DNA from: Myxococcales bacterium
Lineage (GTDB): Bacteria > Myxococcota_A > Polyangia > Polyangiales > JADJMO01
Assembly: GCA_016709545.1 (NCBI GenBank)
Contig: JADJMO010000005.1
Location: 248,001-312,000, forward strand
Direction: 5' to 3'
Length of the DNA stretch: 64,000 nucleotides
Shown here: positions 55,378-64,000 of the stretch, piece after piece
Layout: every line of letters starts with the position of its first letter
Numbering within the stretch: the first letter of the stretch is position 1
Notes under the pieces: model-generated
What the model was told of the DNA's origin: nothing
Database searches by the model: none
Seen by the model: only the letters and a program-made list of their open reading frames with translations
Made by a program: the position numbers and the translations under genes

Positions 55378-56607
55378 TCAAGGCACGCTCAACAGCACCT
55401 CGCGGCGCAGCGGCGGTCGGCCGCGTGCGTCCGGATCCACCGACCACCACACGCGCTCCGCGGCGCGGCGCACGACCCCGGGCGGTGCCGGTCGGCCTGC
55501 GACGAACGCGGCGAGGCGCGCGCGATCCAGTGGGCCTTGCAGCCCGATCAGCGTCCACGCGGCGCCCCACTCGGCCTGCGCGTGCGGCCGCCCGAACTGC
55601 ACCACCTCGCGGCCGTCGGCGAAGAACCCCGTCACCTGCAGGTCGGGCATCTCCGCGCCGGGGCGCCACTGGAACGTCGGGTAACAGGCGAACGGCCACG
55701 CGCGCATCTGCCCACGAATCCCCTGCAGCGTCACGGCCGCGAGCACCACGCCGAGCACCGCGAGCGCGGTCGTCGAGACGCCTTCGCGCGACCGGCGCGG
55801 CGCCCCGCCCGCGAGCAGCCCGACGTAGCAGAGGAACAGCGTGGGGAACTCGATCTTCATCAGCCACGCCGTGCCGAGGTGGAACGCGAGCCCCATGCCG
55901 AGCGCGAACAGCCGCGTGCGTGGGAACAGCACCAGCACCACGAACCCGAGCTCGAAGGCGAGCGTGCCGAGGCCGAGCGTGCGCAACACGAGCGGGTGGT
56001 GGTCGACGCGCAGCGCGGGCACCCACTCGAACTGGGCCCACTTCCACCACATCTGCAGGCGCAGGTTGTCCGAGAGCGCCCACCCGAGCCCCTGCTCGGT
56101 GAGCTTGTGCACGCCGGGGAACAGGTAGACGAGGCCGAACACGAGCCGCGCCGCGTCCAGCGGCAGCTCGTACGCGCGATCGGGGCGCGCCGGGCCGCGG
56201 TCCCAGGCGAGCGCGTCGCCACAGGGACTGACGGCGAGGATCGCGAGCAGCCACACGAGGTGGTGGTGGTGGATCACGTTCCCCTGCCGCTGCGGCAGGC
56301 CGAGCACGTACGTGGCCGTGAGCGCGGCGGTGACCAGCGCGGCGCGGGTGTAGACGCCGAAGAGCGCGGCGAAGCACGACGCGACGAGCACCAATTGCAT
56401 CCCGCGACCGAGCAGCGGTGTCACGGGGATCGGCAGCGACCAGAGGCCCTCGAGCGGCACCACGAGCGGAGGCGGCAGCGAGGCCCAGCGGACCGCATCC
56501 TGCGTCGCCGGATTCAGCAGCACGAGCGCGACGACCACGATGCGCAGCACGGCGAGCCCCGTCCGCGGGTCATTGCGGACCGCACGCCCGAGCGCCCGCA
56601 GGTTCAC
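55378..56607 (-). CDS. HTTM-domain multipass membrane protein (vitamin K-dependent carboxylase-like)
   Basis: This protein of ~409 residues has about seven hydrophobic helices over residues 20-300 (LAVLRIVVVALVLL, LVLVASCFAALFGVY, VWLLAILAVSPCGDALAWD, LVFGLVYLFPGVHKL) and a C-terminal soluble part (about 320-409). The layout and SPCGDALA, YLFPGVHKL and LAFHLGTAWLMKIEF segments match the HTTM domain related to gamma-glutamyl carboxylase. The GTG start overlaps the aroA stop by four bases (GTGA), so it is coupled to aroA. Its substrate is unknown. Confidence 0.7.
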   Translation of the reverse strand: MNLRALGRAVRNDPRTGLAVLRIVVVALVLLNPATQDAVRWASLPPPLVVPLEGLWSLPIPVTPLLGRGMQLVLVASCFAALFGVYTRAALVTAALTATYVLGLPQRQGNVIHHHHLVWLLAILAVSPCGDALAWDRGPARPDRAYELPLDAARLVFGLVYLFPGVHKLTEQGLGWALSDNLRLQMWWKWAQFEWVPALRVDHHPLVLRTLGLGTLAFELGFVVLVLFPRTRLFALGMGLAFHLGTAWLMKIEFPTLFLCYVGLLAGGAPRRSREGVSTTALAVLGVVLAAVTLQGIRGQMRAWPFACYPTFQWRPGAEMPDLQVTGFFADGREVVQFGRPHAQAEWGAAWTLIGLQGPLDRARLAAFVAGRPAPPGVVRRAAERVWWSVDPDARGRPPLRREVLLSVP

Positions 56608-57989
56608 GGCGTCTCGAGGATCTCCGCGCCGAGATCGGTGAGCACCCGCGCGAAGCCCGGGAAGCTCGTGGCCACGTTGTCGACGCCGCGCACGCGGCTC
56701 TCGCCGTCGGCGCGCAGCGCCAGCACCGCCGCCGACATGGCGATGCGGTGGTCGTCGTGCGCGTCGACCGTGGCCGCGCGCAGCTTGCCCTGGGGCTTGC
56801 CGACGATCTCGAGGCCGTCGGGCAGCTCGCGCGCCTCGACCCCGAACGCGCGCAGCACCTCGGCCATCACCGCGAGCCGGTCGCTCTCCTTGACCCGCAG
56901 CTCGGCGGCGTCGCGGATCACGGTCGTGCCCTTGGCGCAGGCCGCGGCGACGCACAGGATAGGATCGTCGACGGCGCGGGGCACGAGCTCGCCGCCGACG
57001 TTGGCCGCGACCATGCCCACCCCGTTCGCGTCGACCGCGCCCATGGCATCGAGCGTGGCGATGGGCTCGGCGCCTTCCTCGCCCTTGGGGACGATCTGCG
57101 CGCCGGCGGACATGGCGCGGAGCACGTCGAGCGCACCAGTGCGCGTCGGGTTCACGCCCACGTCGACGATGCGGACCACGCTGCCCTCGACGAGGTTGGC
57201 GGCGACGACGAGGAACGCTGCCGCCGACGGGTCGCCCGGCACGGTGAGGTCGAACGGCGCGATGCACCCGTCCCAGCCGGCGGGATCGAGCTCGACGAGC
57301 GAGCCGACGCGGCGCAGCGGGACCCCCGCGAGCTCGAGCATGCGCTCGGTGTGGTCGCGCGAGAGGGTCGGCTCCTTCACCACGGTGACGCCGTGCGCGT
57401 AGAGCCCGCTGAGGAGCAACGCCGACTTGACCTGCGCGCTCGCCACCGCGAGCTCGATCTCGCTCGGCCCGAGGAACTCGCCCTCGATTAGCGGCGCGAT
57501 GCGGATCGGCGCCGTCTCGTCGTCCTTCTTCGGGTGCGGCGCGCCGCGGCAGTGGGCGCCGCGCGCGCGGAGCGGCTCGAGCACGCGCCGCATGGGCCGC
57601 TTCGACAGCGAGGCGTCGCCGACGAGCGTGCTCCCGAAGGCCTGCGCGGCGAGCAGCCCCGACAGGAGGCGCATCGTCGTGCCGCTGTTGCCGCAGTCGA
57701 GCGGGCGACCGTCGACGGGCATCTTGAGGCCGAAGAGGCCGAGGCCGTGCACGCGGATCCGTCCGCCCTTGGGGAACACCGGCGCGTCGACCACCTCGTG
57801 GGCGACGCCCATCGCCTCGAAGCAGCGGAGCGTGCTGACGTTGTCCTCGCCGAACGAGAAGCGTCGGATCGTGCTCGTGCCCTCGGCGAGGGCGGCGAAC
57901 ATCACCGCCCGGTGGCCGATGCTCTTGTCCGAGGGCACGCGGACCACGCCGCGCAGCGGGCGCGACGCGGGCCTGACGACGAAGTCCAT
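56604..57989 (-). CDS. aroA: 3-phosphoshikimate 1-carboxyvinyltransferase (EPSP synthase)
   Basis: AroA joins shikimate-3-phosphate and PEP in the shikimate pathway. The 461-residue protein shows PSDKSIGHRAVMFAALAEG (S3P/PEP Lys), LDCGNSGTTMRLLSGLLA, GDASLSKRPMRRVLEPL, ELRVKESDRLAVMAEVLRA and AHDDHRIAMSAAVLAL. It is full length. Its ATG overlaps the upstream enoyl-CoA hydratase stop (TGATG) and its stop overlaps the HTTM start, so the three genes form one tight leftward operon. pheA, another aromatic gene, is ~2.2 kb upstream on the same strand. Confidence 0.95.
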   Translation of the reverse strand: MDFVVRPASRPLRGVVRVPSDKSIGHRAVMFAALAEGTSTIRRFSFGEDNVSTLRCFEAMGVAHEVVDAPVFPKGGRIRVHGLGLFGLKMPVDGRPLDCGNSGTTMRLLSGLLAAQAFGSTLVGDASLSKRPMRRVLEPLRARGAHCRGAPHPKKDDETAPIRIAPLIEGEFLGPSEIELAVASAQVKSALLLSGLYAHGVTVVKEPTLSRDHTERMLELAGVPLRRVGSLVELDPAGWDGCIAPFDLTVPGDPSAAAFLVVAANLVEGSVVRIVDVGVNPTRTGALDVLRAMSAGAQIVPKGEEGAEPIATLDAMGAVDANGVGMVAANVGGELVPRAVDDPILCVAAACAKGTTVIRDAAELRVKESDRLAVMAEVLRAFGVEARELPDGLEIVGKPQGKLRAATVDAHDDHRIAMSAAVLALRADGESRVRGVDNVATSFPGFARVLTDLGAEILETP

Positions 57990-58693
57990 CAGGTCACCGG
58001 CGGCGTCAGCCGGAGCATGTCTTCGGCGAGCGTGTCGCGGATGTAGCGGATGGTCTTCTCGCGCAGGGCGGACTTGGTCTTGGCGTAGGCGTCGCGGGGC
58101 AGCGAGGCGAGGCGGGTCGCGTGGGCGTGCGCGGCGGTGGCGAGCGCGGCCTCGTCGCCGACGAGCTCGTCGAGCCAGCCCGCGTCGACGCCCGCCTCGG
58201 GGTCGACGACGGTGGCGAACAGCGTGGAGCGGATCAGGTGGCGGGGCTCGAGGCGATCGCGCGCGAGCTCCATCGCGAGGATGGGCACCGGCATGCCGAT
58301 CTGCACCTCGTTGAGGCCGACGCGGAACGCGGAGCCGCGCACCGAGATGCGGTAGTCACCGGTGAGCACGACGAGGGCCCCACCCGCGAGCGCGTGGCCG
58401 GTCGATGCGATGACCAGCGGGAGCGGGAGCGCGTAGAGCCGCAAGAGGAGCTGCGCACCGCGGGACACGAGGGCGCGGGCCTGCTCGACGCCGGCCATCA
58501 TCTGGCGGAGGTCGAAGCCGGCGCAGAACTTCCCGGGGCGTCCGGTGAGCACCACCGCGGCGGCCTCGCGCTCGGCCCGGTCGAGCGCCTCGTCGAGCGC
58601 ATCCATCATCGCGTTGGACAGGGCGTTGGCCTTGCCATCGTCCATGCGCAGGATCGCGACGTTGCCGGAAAGCTCGTACTGGACGGTGCTCAT
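57989..58693 (-). CDS. Enoyl-CoA hydratase/isomerase family protein
   Basis: This 234-residue crotonase-fold protein has the oxyanion hole in GRPGKFCAGFDLRQMM and HALAGGALVVLTGDYRI, and a Glu in VGLNEVQIGMPVP at one of the catalytic positions. The C-terminal helical part is shorter than in typical hydratases (~260). The acyl substrate is unknown. It is the first gene of the ECH-aroA-HTTM operon, with TGATG coupling to aroA. Confidence 0.8.
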   Translation of the reverse strand: MSTVQYELSGNVAILRMDDGKANALSNAMMDALDEALDRAEREAAAVVLTGRPGKFCAGFDLRQMMAGVEQARALVSRGAQLLLRLYALPLPLVIASTGHALAGGALVVLTGDYRISVRGSAFRVGLNEVQIGMPVPILAMELARDRLEPRHLIRSTLFATVVDPEAGVDAGWLDELVGDEAALATAAHAHATRLASLPRDAYAKTKSALREKTIRYIRDTLAEDMLRLTPPVT

Positions 58694-58738
58694 GGCGAGC
58701 GAGGCTAGCGGCCTCGCCGGGGGAATCCAACGCGCGCT

Positions 58739-59083
58739 TCAGTAGAGGAGGCAGGGCTTCGGCCCGGCGTCGGGCGGCTTGGGCCCGAGACACGGGACCG
58801 GTGCCGCGTCGGGCGCCGGCGGGACCAGGCACGGAACGGGCGACGCAGCGTCGGTCGCGAACGACGGGTCCAGGACCTCGCTGAGGCACGGGTGCGGCGC
58901 GGCCTCGGGGACGCTCGTGTCGCTCACCCCGGTGTCTGTCGCGCCCGTGTCCTTGCTCTCGTGCTCGACCGCGGTGACCTGCAGGCACGGCGCGGGGCGC
59001 TCGCAGCCGATCGACGTGGCCGAGAGCGCCGCAGCCACGAAGCGCGCGCGACGCTGGAGGATGCGTCGGCGCGCGTCGCTCAT
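58739..59083 (-). CDS. Small Pro/Cys-repeat lipoprotein-like protein
   Basis: This 114-residue protein has a basic N-terminus, a hydrophobic segment ending ALSATSIGCER (probable lipidation Cys27), a DTG/Asp/Thr-rich stretch (KDTGATDTGVSDTSV), and four to five repeats of a P-x-PCL unit (AAPHPCL, ASPVPCL, AAPVPCL, AGPKPCLLY). It is probably exported. Its start lies three bases after the stop of the upstream lipoprotein gene, so it is co-transcribed. Function unknown. Confidence 0.55.
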   Translation of the reverse strand: MSDARRRILQRRARFVAAALSATSIGCERPAPCLQVTAVEHESKDTGATDTGVSDTSVPEAAPHPCLSEVLDPSFATDAASPVPCLVPPAPDAAPVPCLGPKPPDAGPKPCLLY

Positions 59084-59086
59084 GGA

Positions 59087-60139
59087 TCAGATGTTGGTGC
59101 CACCGCCGGTGGCGGGCGGCGTGGAGCCCGGCGGGGGGATGGCGGGGATGCCGCTGCCGGCCCAGCCGCTCAGGACGCCGAGCAACTGGCGCATCTGCTT
59201 CTCGTCGAGGACGAGCTGGAACTGCGCATCTTTGCCGGCGGCCTGCCCGGTGAGGTTGCGCACCAGCGGGTCGACGCCCATGAACTTGAGCATCCCCATG
59301 ACGAGGAGGCTCTTCTTGAGGTTGTCGAGCCCGCTCGCCGCGGCCTGCGCCTTGGCCTCGTCGGGGTAGGTGAGCGCGCCCGAGGCGCCGAACGAGCCGT
59401 CCGGGTTGAACCGACCGCGGACCCGGACGTACTGCACGCCCTGGATCCACGGGATGTAGCTCGTGACGGTCTTGCCGAACGACTGCTTGTTGACGTCGGA
59501 GGCGACGAGCAGCGCGTAGCCGGGCTGCGACACCCAGTCGGCCATCCACGGCGGGATCTCCCGCGTGACCGTGCCGGCCTGGATGCGGTCGAGGGCGCGC
59601 CGGATGGCGGCCTCGGTGCCGAACAGCGCCGTCTTCGGCGAGAGGATGCAGAAGCCGTTGTTGGCGACGGTGTAGAGCTTGCGCCCCGCGTAGGTGGAGG
59701 CGACCACGGTGCCGTATGGCGTGTTGAGGCCCTGCTGCGCGGCGGCCTCGATCTTGTCGGGCTTGAACGTGCCGCGGAGCACGGTGAACCAGTCCGCGCC
59801 GCTGAACGAGTACATGCCGACGTAGGCGTGGTCGAGATCGCGCTTCACCTGGAAGTCGATCTGGGAAGCGAACGGCAGCATCTTCTCGCTGAGGGCGACG
59901 AGGTCGCCGCCGACGGTGGAGTTGGCGACCTGGCCGACCGCGACGTAGGCAGTCATGAGTGCGCCGGCCGGCATGAGGGCCGCGGCGTCCCCGTCCACGT
60001 CGACCGGACCCGCGGCCGTGGCGGGCGCGACCACGAACGTGGCCTGCTTCTTGGGGCAGCCCGTCGAGAGGACGGCCAGACCCAGCAACGCTGCCGTGAG
60101 GAGCCCCGACCAGGAAGAACGACGGATTCGTGCAGGCAT
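59087..60139 (-). CDS. Lipoprotein of unknown function
   Basis: This 350-residue lipoprotein (LLTAALLGLAVLSTGCPKKQ) has a mature domain of alternating strands and helices (FTVLRGTFKPDKIEAAAQQG, GRKLYTVANNGFCILSPKTA, ALLVASDVNKQSFGKT), ending in a Pro/Gly-rich tail (IPAIPPPGSTPPATGGG). The fold recalls periplasmic substrate-free sensor-type domains, but I do not recognise a family. It pairs with the small lipoprotein gene downstream. The gene is unbroken. Confidence 0.6.
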   Translation of the reverse strand: MPARIRRSSWSGLLTAALLGLAVLSTGCPKKQATFVVAPATAAGPVDVDGDAAALMPAGALMTAYVAVGQVANSTVGGDLVALSEKMLPFASQIDFQVKRDLDHAYVGMYSFSGADWFTVLRGTFKPDKIEAAAQQGLNTPYGTVVASTYAGRKLYTVANNGFCILSPKTALFGTEAAIRRALDRIQAGTVTREIPPWMADWVSQPGYALLVASDVNKQSFGKTVTSYIPWIQGVQYVRVRGRFNPDGSFGASGALTYPDEAKAQAAASGLDNLKKSLLVMGMLKFMGVDPLVRNLTGQAAGKDAQFQLVLDEKQMRQLLGVLSGWAGSGIPAIPPPGSTPPATGGGTNI

Positions 60140-60195
60140 TCGGTGCTCCAGGACGACTAGGACAACGGCAAGGCTGTGCGCAGGTTACACGCCTA

Positions 60196-61299
60196 CTAAG
60201 ACTTCGACGGGTAGGACCCGAGGATCTTCAGCTCGCGCACCATGCGCTTGAGCTCCTCGAACGCCGTGACCAGCGGGCGGTCGGTGACGTGCCCCGCCAC
60301 CTCGAGGAAGAAGCGGTACGTCTGGCCGGCGCCCGCGCTGCCGAGGGCGCGCGGACGGGACTGGATCCGGCGGAGGTTCAGGTCCTTCTTGGCGAGCGGC
60401 TCGAGCACCCGGAACAGGGCCCCGGGGGCGTCGTCGATGGTGACCACGAGGGCCGTCATGTCCCTACCGCTCCGGGCCGAGGGGCGCGCCGCCATCACCG
60501 CGCAGCGCAGGTGCTCGCCGGTGGCGTCGGCGACGTTGCCGCGCGCCACGGTGAGCCCGAACATCTCGGCGAGGGCCGCGTTGCCGAGGGCGGCCGCGCC
60601 GTGGTCCTCCCCGGCGAGCTCGGCGGCCATGACCGGCGTGCGGGTGTCGAGCACCTTCGCGCGGGGGAGGTTCTGGGCGAGGAACTGCGCGCAGGCCGCC
60701 CGTTCGGCCGGCGCGGCGTACACCTTCTCGATGCCCTGCAGGTTGCCCGTGACGTTGAGGAGGTGGATGCGCGCGTCGGTGTCGAGCTCCTCGACGATGG
60801 AGAGCTCGGCGTCGACGATCGCGTCGAGGGTGGGCTGCAGGAGCCCCTCCTTGGCCGACTCGATGACCACGACGGCCACGTCGGCGTGCTCGCGCTCCAC
60901 GAGGCCGAGGGAGCCGCGGGTGCCCTCGCACGGCAGGTACTCCGCGGAGGCGCCGAAGCGCTTGCGGGCCGCCTCGTGGGCGATCGAGCCCATCGGCCCC
61001 TCGTAGGCGACCCGCAACGGCGCCTCGAGCGCGCGCGCGGCGGCCAGGATCTCCCTGAAAATGGGGCCGATGGCGCGCTTCGGGAACTCGCCGTTGGCGG
61101 CCTTCTGCTCGATCCGCGTGACGAGCTCGCGCTCCTCCTTGGGGGAGAACCGCACGGCCGACGGGTCCTTCTCGCGGAGGGCGCGCACCTTCTTGGAGAG
61201 CTGGGCGCGCTTCTCCAGGGCCTCGATGATCGAATCGTCGACGCCTTCGATGGCACTGCGGAGTGCGTCGAGCTCACGGCGAACGGGATCCTGGCTCAT
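60196..61299 (-). CDS. pheA: P-protein: chorismate mutase / prephenate dehydratase-like with ACT domain
   Basis: This 367-residue protein has an AroQ-type chorismate mutase (about 1-90: LRSAIEGVDDSIIEALEKRA, REKDPSAVRFSPKEERELV), a prephenate dehydratase-like domain (about 94-275) and a C-terminal ACT domain (about 280-360: VVTIDDAPGALFRVLEPLAK). Size and order match bifunctional PheA. The dehydratase signatures are altered: AYEGPMGSIAHEAA for the usual AYLGPxGTFSHxA, and EHLRCAVMA where the catalytic TRF (NxTRF) should lie. The dehydratase step may therefore be impaired or this may be a divergent clade. Phenylalanine feedback through ACT is likely. Confidence 0.8.
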   Translation of the reverse strand: MSQDPVRRELDALRSAIEGVDDSIIEALEKRAQLSKKVRALREKDPSAVRFSPKEERELVTRIEQKAANGEFPKRAIGPIFREILAAARALEAPLRVAYEGPMGSIAHEAARKRFGASAEYLPCEGTRGSLGLVEREHADVAVVVIESAKEGLLQPTLDAIVDAELSIVEELDTDARIHLLNVTGNLQGIEKVYAAPAERAACAQFLAQNLPRAKVLDTRTPVMAAELAGEDHGAAALGNAALAEMFGLTVARGNVADATGEHLRCAVMAARPSARSGRDMTALVVTIDDAPGALFRVLEPLAKKDLNLRRIQSRPRALGSAGAGQTYRFFLEVAGHVTDRPLVTAFEELKRMVRELKILGSYPSKS

Positions 61300-61379
61300 G
61301 GAGGGAATGTAGCAGGCTCACGAGCAAGGTCCGGGCCTGTTCGACGCCGCCGAACGCCCGGGGATTTCGCGGGGCCGTA

Positions 61380-61398
61380 TCCAGCGCTTCACGCTGGA
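61380..61398. terminator. Hairpin downstream of ppk1
   Basis: TCCAGCG-CTTCA-CGCTGGA is a perfect 7-bp stem in the gap between the ppk1 stop (61430) and the pheA start (61299). It has no U-tract. It is a plausible weak terminator for ppk1. Confidence 0.35.
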
Positions 61399-61429
61399 AG
61401 GGGCACGCGCGCGACCTTGGAGCGATGCG

Positions 61430-63855
61430 TCACTCGTCGCGGCGACGCTTGCGCTTGGACGGCTTCGCGAGCGGCAGCCCCTTGGGCGCCATGGGCGGCG
61501 CGGGCGTGCGGGCACCGCTCGCCTCCACCTGAGCGAACACCACCCGGCCCACGCGGGTGGCCTGCGCGTCCGCGTTCTTCTGCCGTGCGCGGGCGACCTC
61601 CATCGCGCGGAGCTGCGAGCGGGTGGGCTCCTTGCCGTCACGGTGGCGCTCGTAGGTGCCATCGGAGCGGAGGGTCCACGCCTTCTGGTTGTCGGTCAGC
61701 CCCGCGACGAGCAGCTCGTCGTGGACGCGCTGGCGCATCTGCTCGTCGAGGATCGGGAACATGAGCTCGATGCGGCGATGGAAGTTGCGCGGCATCCAGT
61801 CGGCCGACGAGACGTACATCTCGTTCTTGCCGTCGTTGCAGAACTCGAGGACGCGCGAGTGCTCGAGGAAGCGGTCGACGATCGCGCGCACGCGGATGTT
61901 CTCGCTGACCCCCTTGATGCCGGGGCGCAGGCAGCAGATGCCACGAACGATCAGGTCGATCTTCACGCCGGCCTGCGACGCGCGGTAGAGCGCCTTGATG
62001 GCGTCGATGTCCACGAGCGCGTTGAGCTTGGCGATGATGTGCGCGGGCTTGCCCTCGCGCGCGTGGCGCGCCTCGCGCTCGATGAGCCCGAGCACGGCCT
62101 CGTGCAGGCCGAGCGGCGCGACCACCACGGCGTTCCACTGGCGGGGCGCGCTGTACCCGGTGAGCAGGTTGAAGAGCGCCGCCGACGTCCTCGCCGATCT
62201 CGGCGCGCGGTCAGGAGCGACAGATCCGTGTAGAGCCGCGCGGTGGAGGGGTTGTAGTTGCCCGTGGAGAGGTGCACGTAGCGGACGAGCCGCGTACCCT
62301 CGCGCCGGATGACGAGGCAGGCCTTGGCGTGGGTCTTGAGGCCGATGATGCCGTAGACCACGTGCACGCCGCTGCCCTCGAGCGCGCGGGCCCACTGGAT
62401 GTTGGACTCCTCGTCGAAGCGCGCCTTGAGCTCGACGATCGCGGTGACCTGCTTGCCCTGCTCGGCGGCGCGGGCGAGCGCGCGGACGATCGGCGAGTCG
62501 CCGCTCGTGCGGTACAAGGTCTGCTTGATGGCGAGGACCTGCGGGTCCTCGGCGGCGCGCTGGATGAGCTCGACGACCGAGTCGAACGAGTCGTACGGCT
62601 GGTGCAGCAGCACGTCGCGCTCGCGGAGCACGGTGAAGAACTCGTCGTTGTCGGGGAGATCCTTGAGGATCGGCGCGACCACGCCCTGGAACGACTCGTC
62701 GCGGAGCTCGCGCAGCTCGGTGTGGGGCACGAGCGCGAGCAGGTCGGCGATCTGCAGCGGCGAGGGGCAGGTGTAGACGTCCTGCAGCGGATCGAGCTTG
62801 AGCGCGCGGGCGAGGTAGCTCACGACGCGCGGGGCCGTGTCGCGGTGGACCGCGAGGCGCACGGCGTTGCCGCGGTCGCGGCGGCGGAGCTCCTGCTGGA
62901 TCGTCTGGAGGAGATCGTCGGCCTCCTCCTCGTCGTAGGCGAGGTCCCAGTTGCGCGTGACGCGGAACGGCTGGCAGCCCTCGATCCGCTGCATGGGGAA
63001 GATCGCGGTGACATGCAGCGAGATGAGATCCTCGAGCATGAAGTAGTGTCGGCAACCGGGCGGCGCGGAGACCGGGATCAGGCGGCCGATGCCGGTGGGC
63101 ACCTGCACCACGCCGAGGCCGGGGTTGGTCTCGTCGCGCACGTCGCGCAGGAACGCGACCGCGAGGTTGAGGCTCTTGTTGCGGAGGTGCGGGAACGGGT
63201 GGCCCGGATCGATCGCGAGCGGGGTGAGGATCGGGAAGACGTCGTTGAAGAAGTAGGCCTCGAGCTCCTTGCGCTGGGTGTCGTCGAGCTCGGCCGCCGA
63301 CAGGATGCGCACGCAGACCTTGGCGAGCTCGGGGAGGATGTCCTTGTGCAGCGCCTCGTACGACTGGTCGACGATCTCGTGCACCTTGGTCGAGATGGCG
63401 GCGAGCTGCTCCGCCACGCTCATGCCGTCGGGCGGGAGCTCGTCGACCTCGCCGGAGACCTGCTGCTTGAGGCCGGCGACGCGCACCATGAAGAACTCGT
63501 CGAGGTTCGACGCGAGGATGCACACGAACTTGAGCCGCTCGAGCACGGGGACGGCCGGGTTGCGCCCCTCGTCGAGCACGCGCTCGTTGAACGCGAGCCA
63601 CGAGAGCTCGCGGTTGCTGAACAGGCGCGGGTCGTCGAGCGACGTGGCCGCGGCCTCTGCGTTGACCGGCTTGATGGCCGCCGCGACGGTGGTGGTGGGG
63701 ATGCCTGGAGGCGGCGCGGGCGCCGCCTTGGTGAGCGCAGGGCGGATGCTCTCCGGCGGCCCCTCCGCGCCCCGGCTGGCCGAACCGTTCGACGTGACGC
63801 GCTCCACCCCGGGCGGCGCGGGGGTGACGCCCTGCTCGGGACCTTCGGATTCCAC
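61430..63855 (-). CDS. ppk1: Polyphosphate kinase 1 (frameshifted)
   Basis: PPK1 makes polyphosphate from ATP. The N-terminal ~55 residues are a Pro/Ala-rich extension; then FSNRELSWLAFNERVLDEGR starts the family core. Also seen are DLISLHVTAIFP, the phosphorylated-His loop GLKTHAKACLVIRREG, YVHLSTGNYNPSTARLYTD, and after the shifts LFNLLTGYSAP, VRGICCLRPGIKGVSENIRV and SADWMPRNFHRRIELMFP. Two nearby indels at about 62160-62215 break the frame around the EIGEDV block; the corrected length is ~808. The C-terminal tail is Lys/Arg-rich (KPSKRKRRRDE). Confidence 0.88.
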
Positions 63856-63896
63856 GGTCCGACGCTAACGCGGAACCTGGGGAGTCTCCAGTGAAC

Positions 63897-64000
63897 TCAC
63901 GGTGTACGACGCTGCGGGCGCCCCGACGCGGCGTTCTTGCGGGCAGCTCGCGGATCGGGCGGCGGGACGAGCGCGCGGGGGCCGTGACCGACCAGATCCA
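63897..64000 (-). CDS. Possible C-terminal end of an off-window gene
   Basis: One frame is open from the right edge to a TGA at 63897-63899, reading DLVGHGPRALVPPPDPRAAR and a basic tail (GRPQRRTP). If real, it ends 41 bases upstream of the ppk1 start codon on the same strand. It is too short to identify or to exclude chance. Confidence 0.25.
   Translation of the reverse strand, partial: DLVGHGPRALVPPPDPRAARKNAASGRPQRRTP

Overview
The window is very GC-rich. Its gene set (many Asp/Gly/Thr-tailed lipoproteins, HTTM and SCP2 proteins, a two-RRM glycine-rich RNA-binding protein, an isc Fe-S operon, dense coding) suggests a myxobacterium-like member of Myxococcota/Deltaproteobacteria. The taxon is inferred from gene style only, not from a marker gene.

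Layout: (1) 1-3.6 kb is chromosomal: the end of a metallophosphoesterase, an HtrA/Do protease, an anchored protein of unknown function and a GYF-like protein. (2) 3.8-22.5 kb is an accessory island. It holds a SWIM-finger transposase with a divergent small regulator, lipoproteins, a broken subtilase and an IS66 remnant. Its core is a DNA phosphorothioation (Dnd) locus: a divergent Dnd-associated methyltransferase, then dndC, a small Dnd-associated protein, dndD, dndE fused to a HerA-like ATPase, a stand-alone sulfur-binding-domain (SBD)-like protein, a GHKL ATPase and a methyltransferase-like protein, all co-directional and mostly overlapping. A convergent nucleoside-phosphorylase-like gene with an unknown partner follows. 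dndB, dndA and dptFGH are absent. (3) 22.6-38 kb is mixed housekeeping: glycosyltransferase, HEAT-repeat protein, bamA, imuA-imuB, thiE, RRM protein, rpmG (L33), CoA-transferase, SCP2, hisD, thymidine phosphorylase, gpsA. (4) 38.2-47.2 kb holds two tandem giant lipoprotein zinc metalloproteases. (5) 47.4-53.7 kb is a MerR-iscS-iscU-iscA-hscB-hscA-fdx operon followed by a ferritin-like gene. (6) 53.7-64 kb holds small lipoproteins and membrane proteins, a GFA-family protein, aroA with an enoyl-CoA hydratase and an HTTM protein, lipoproteins, a divergent pheA, and ppk1.

How parts may work together: DndC-DndD-DndE would install phosphorothioates, with sulfur probably drawn from the IscS encoded at 48 kb because no dndA is present. 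The SBD-like protein could read the mark, and the GHKL ATPase, methyltransferase-like and nucleosidase-like genes are candidates for the effector arm in place of DptFGH. This is inference from adjacency.

Caveat: many genes carry single-base frameshifts, including essential ones (bamA, iscS, hscA). Several are explained by one extra base, so consensus errors are likelier than gene death. I annotate such genes as whole spans and give the approximate shift sites. No rRNA, tRNA or CRISPR array was seen.
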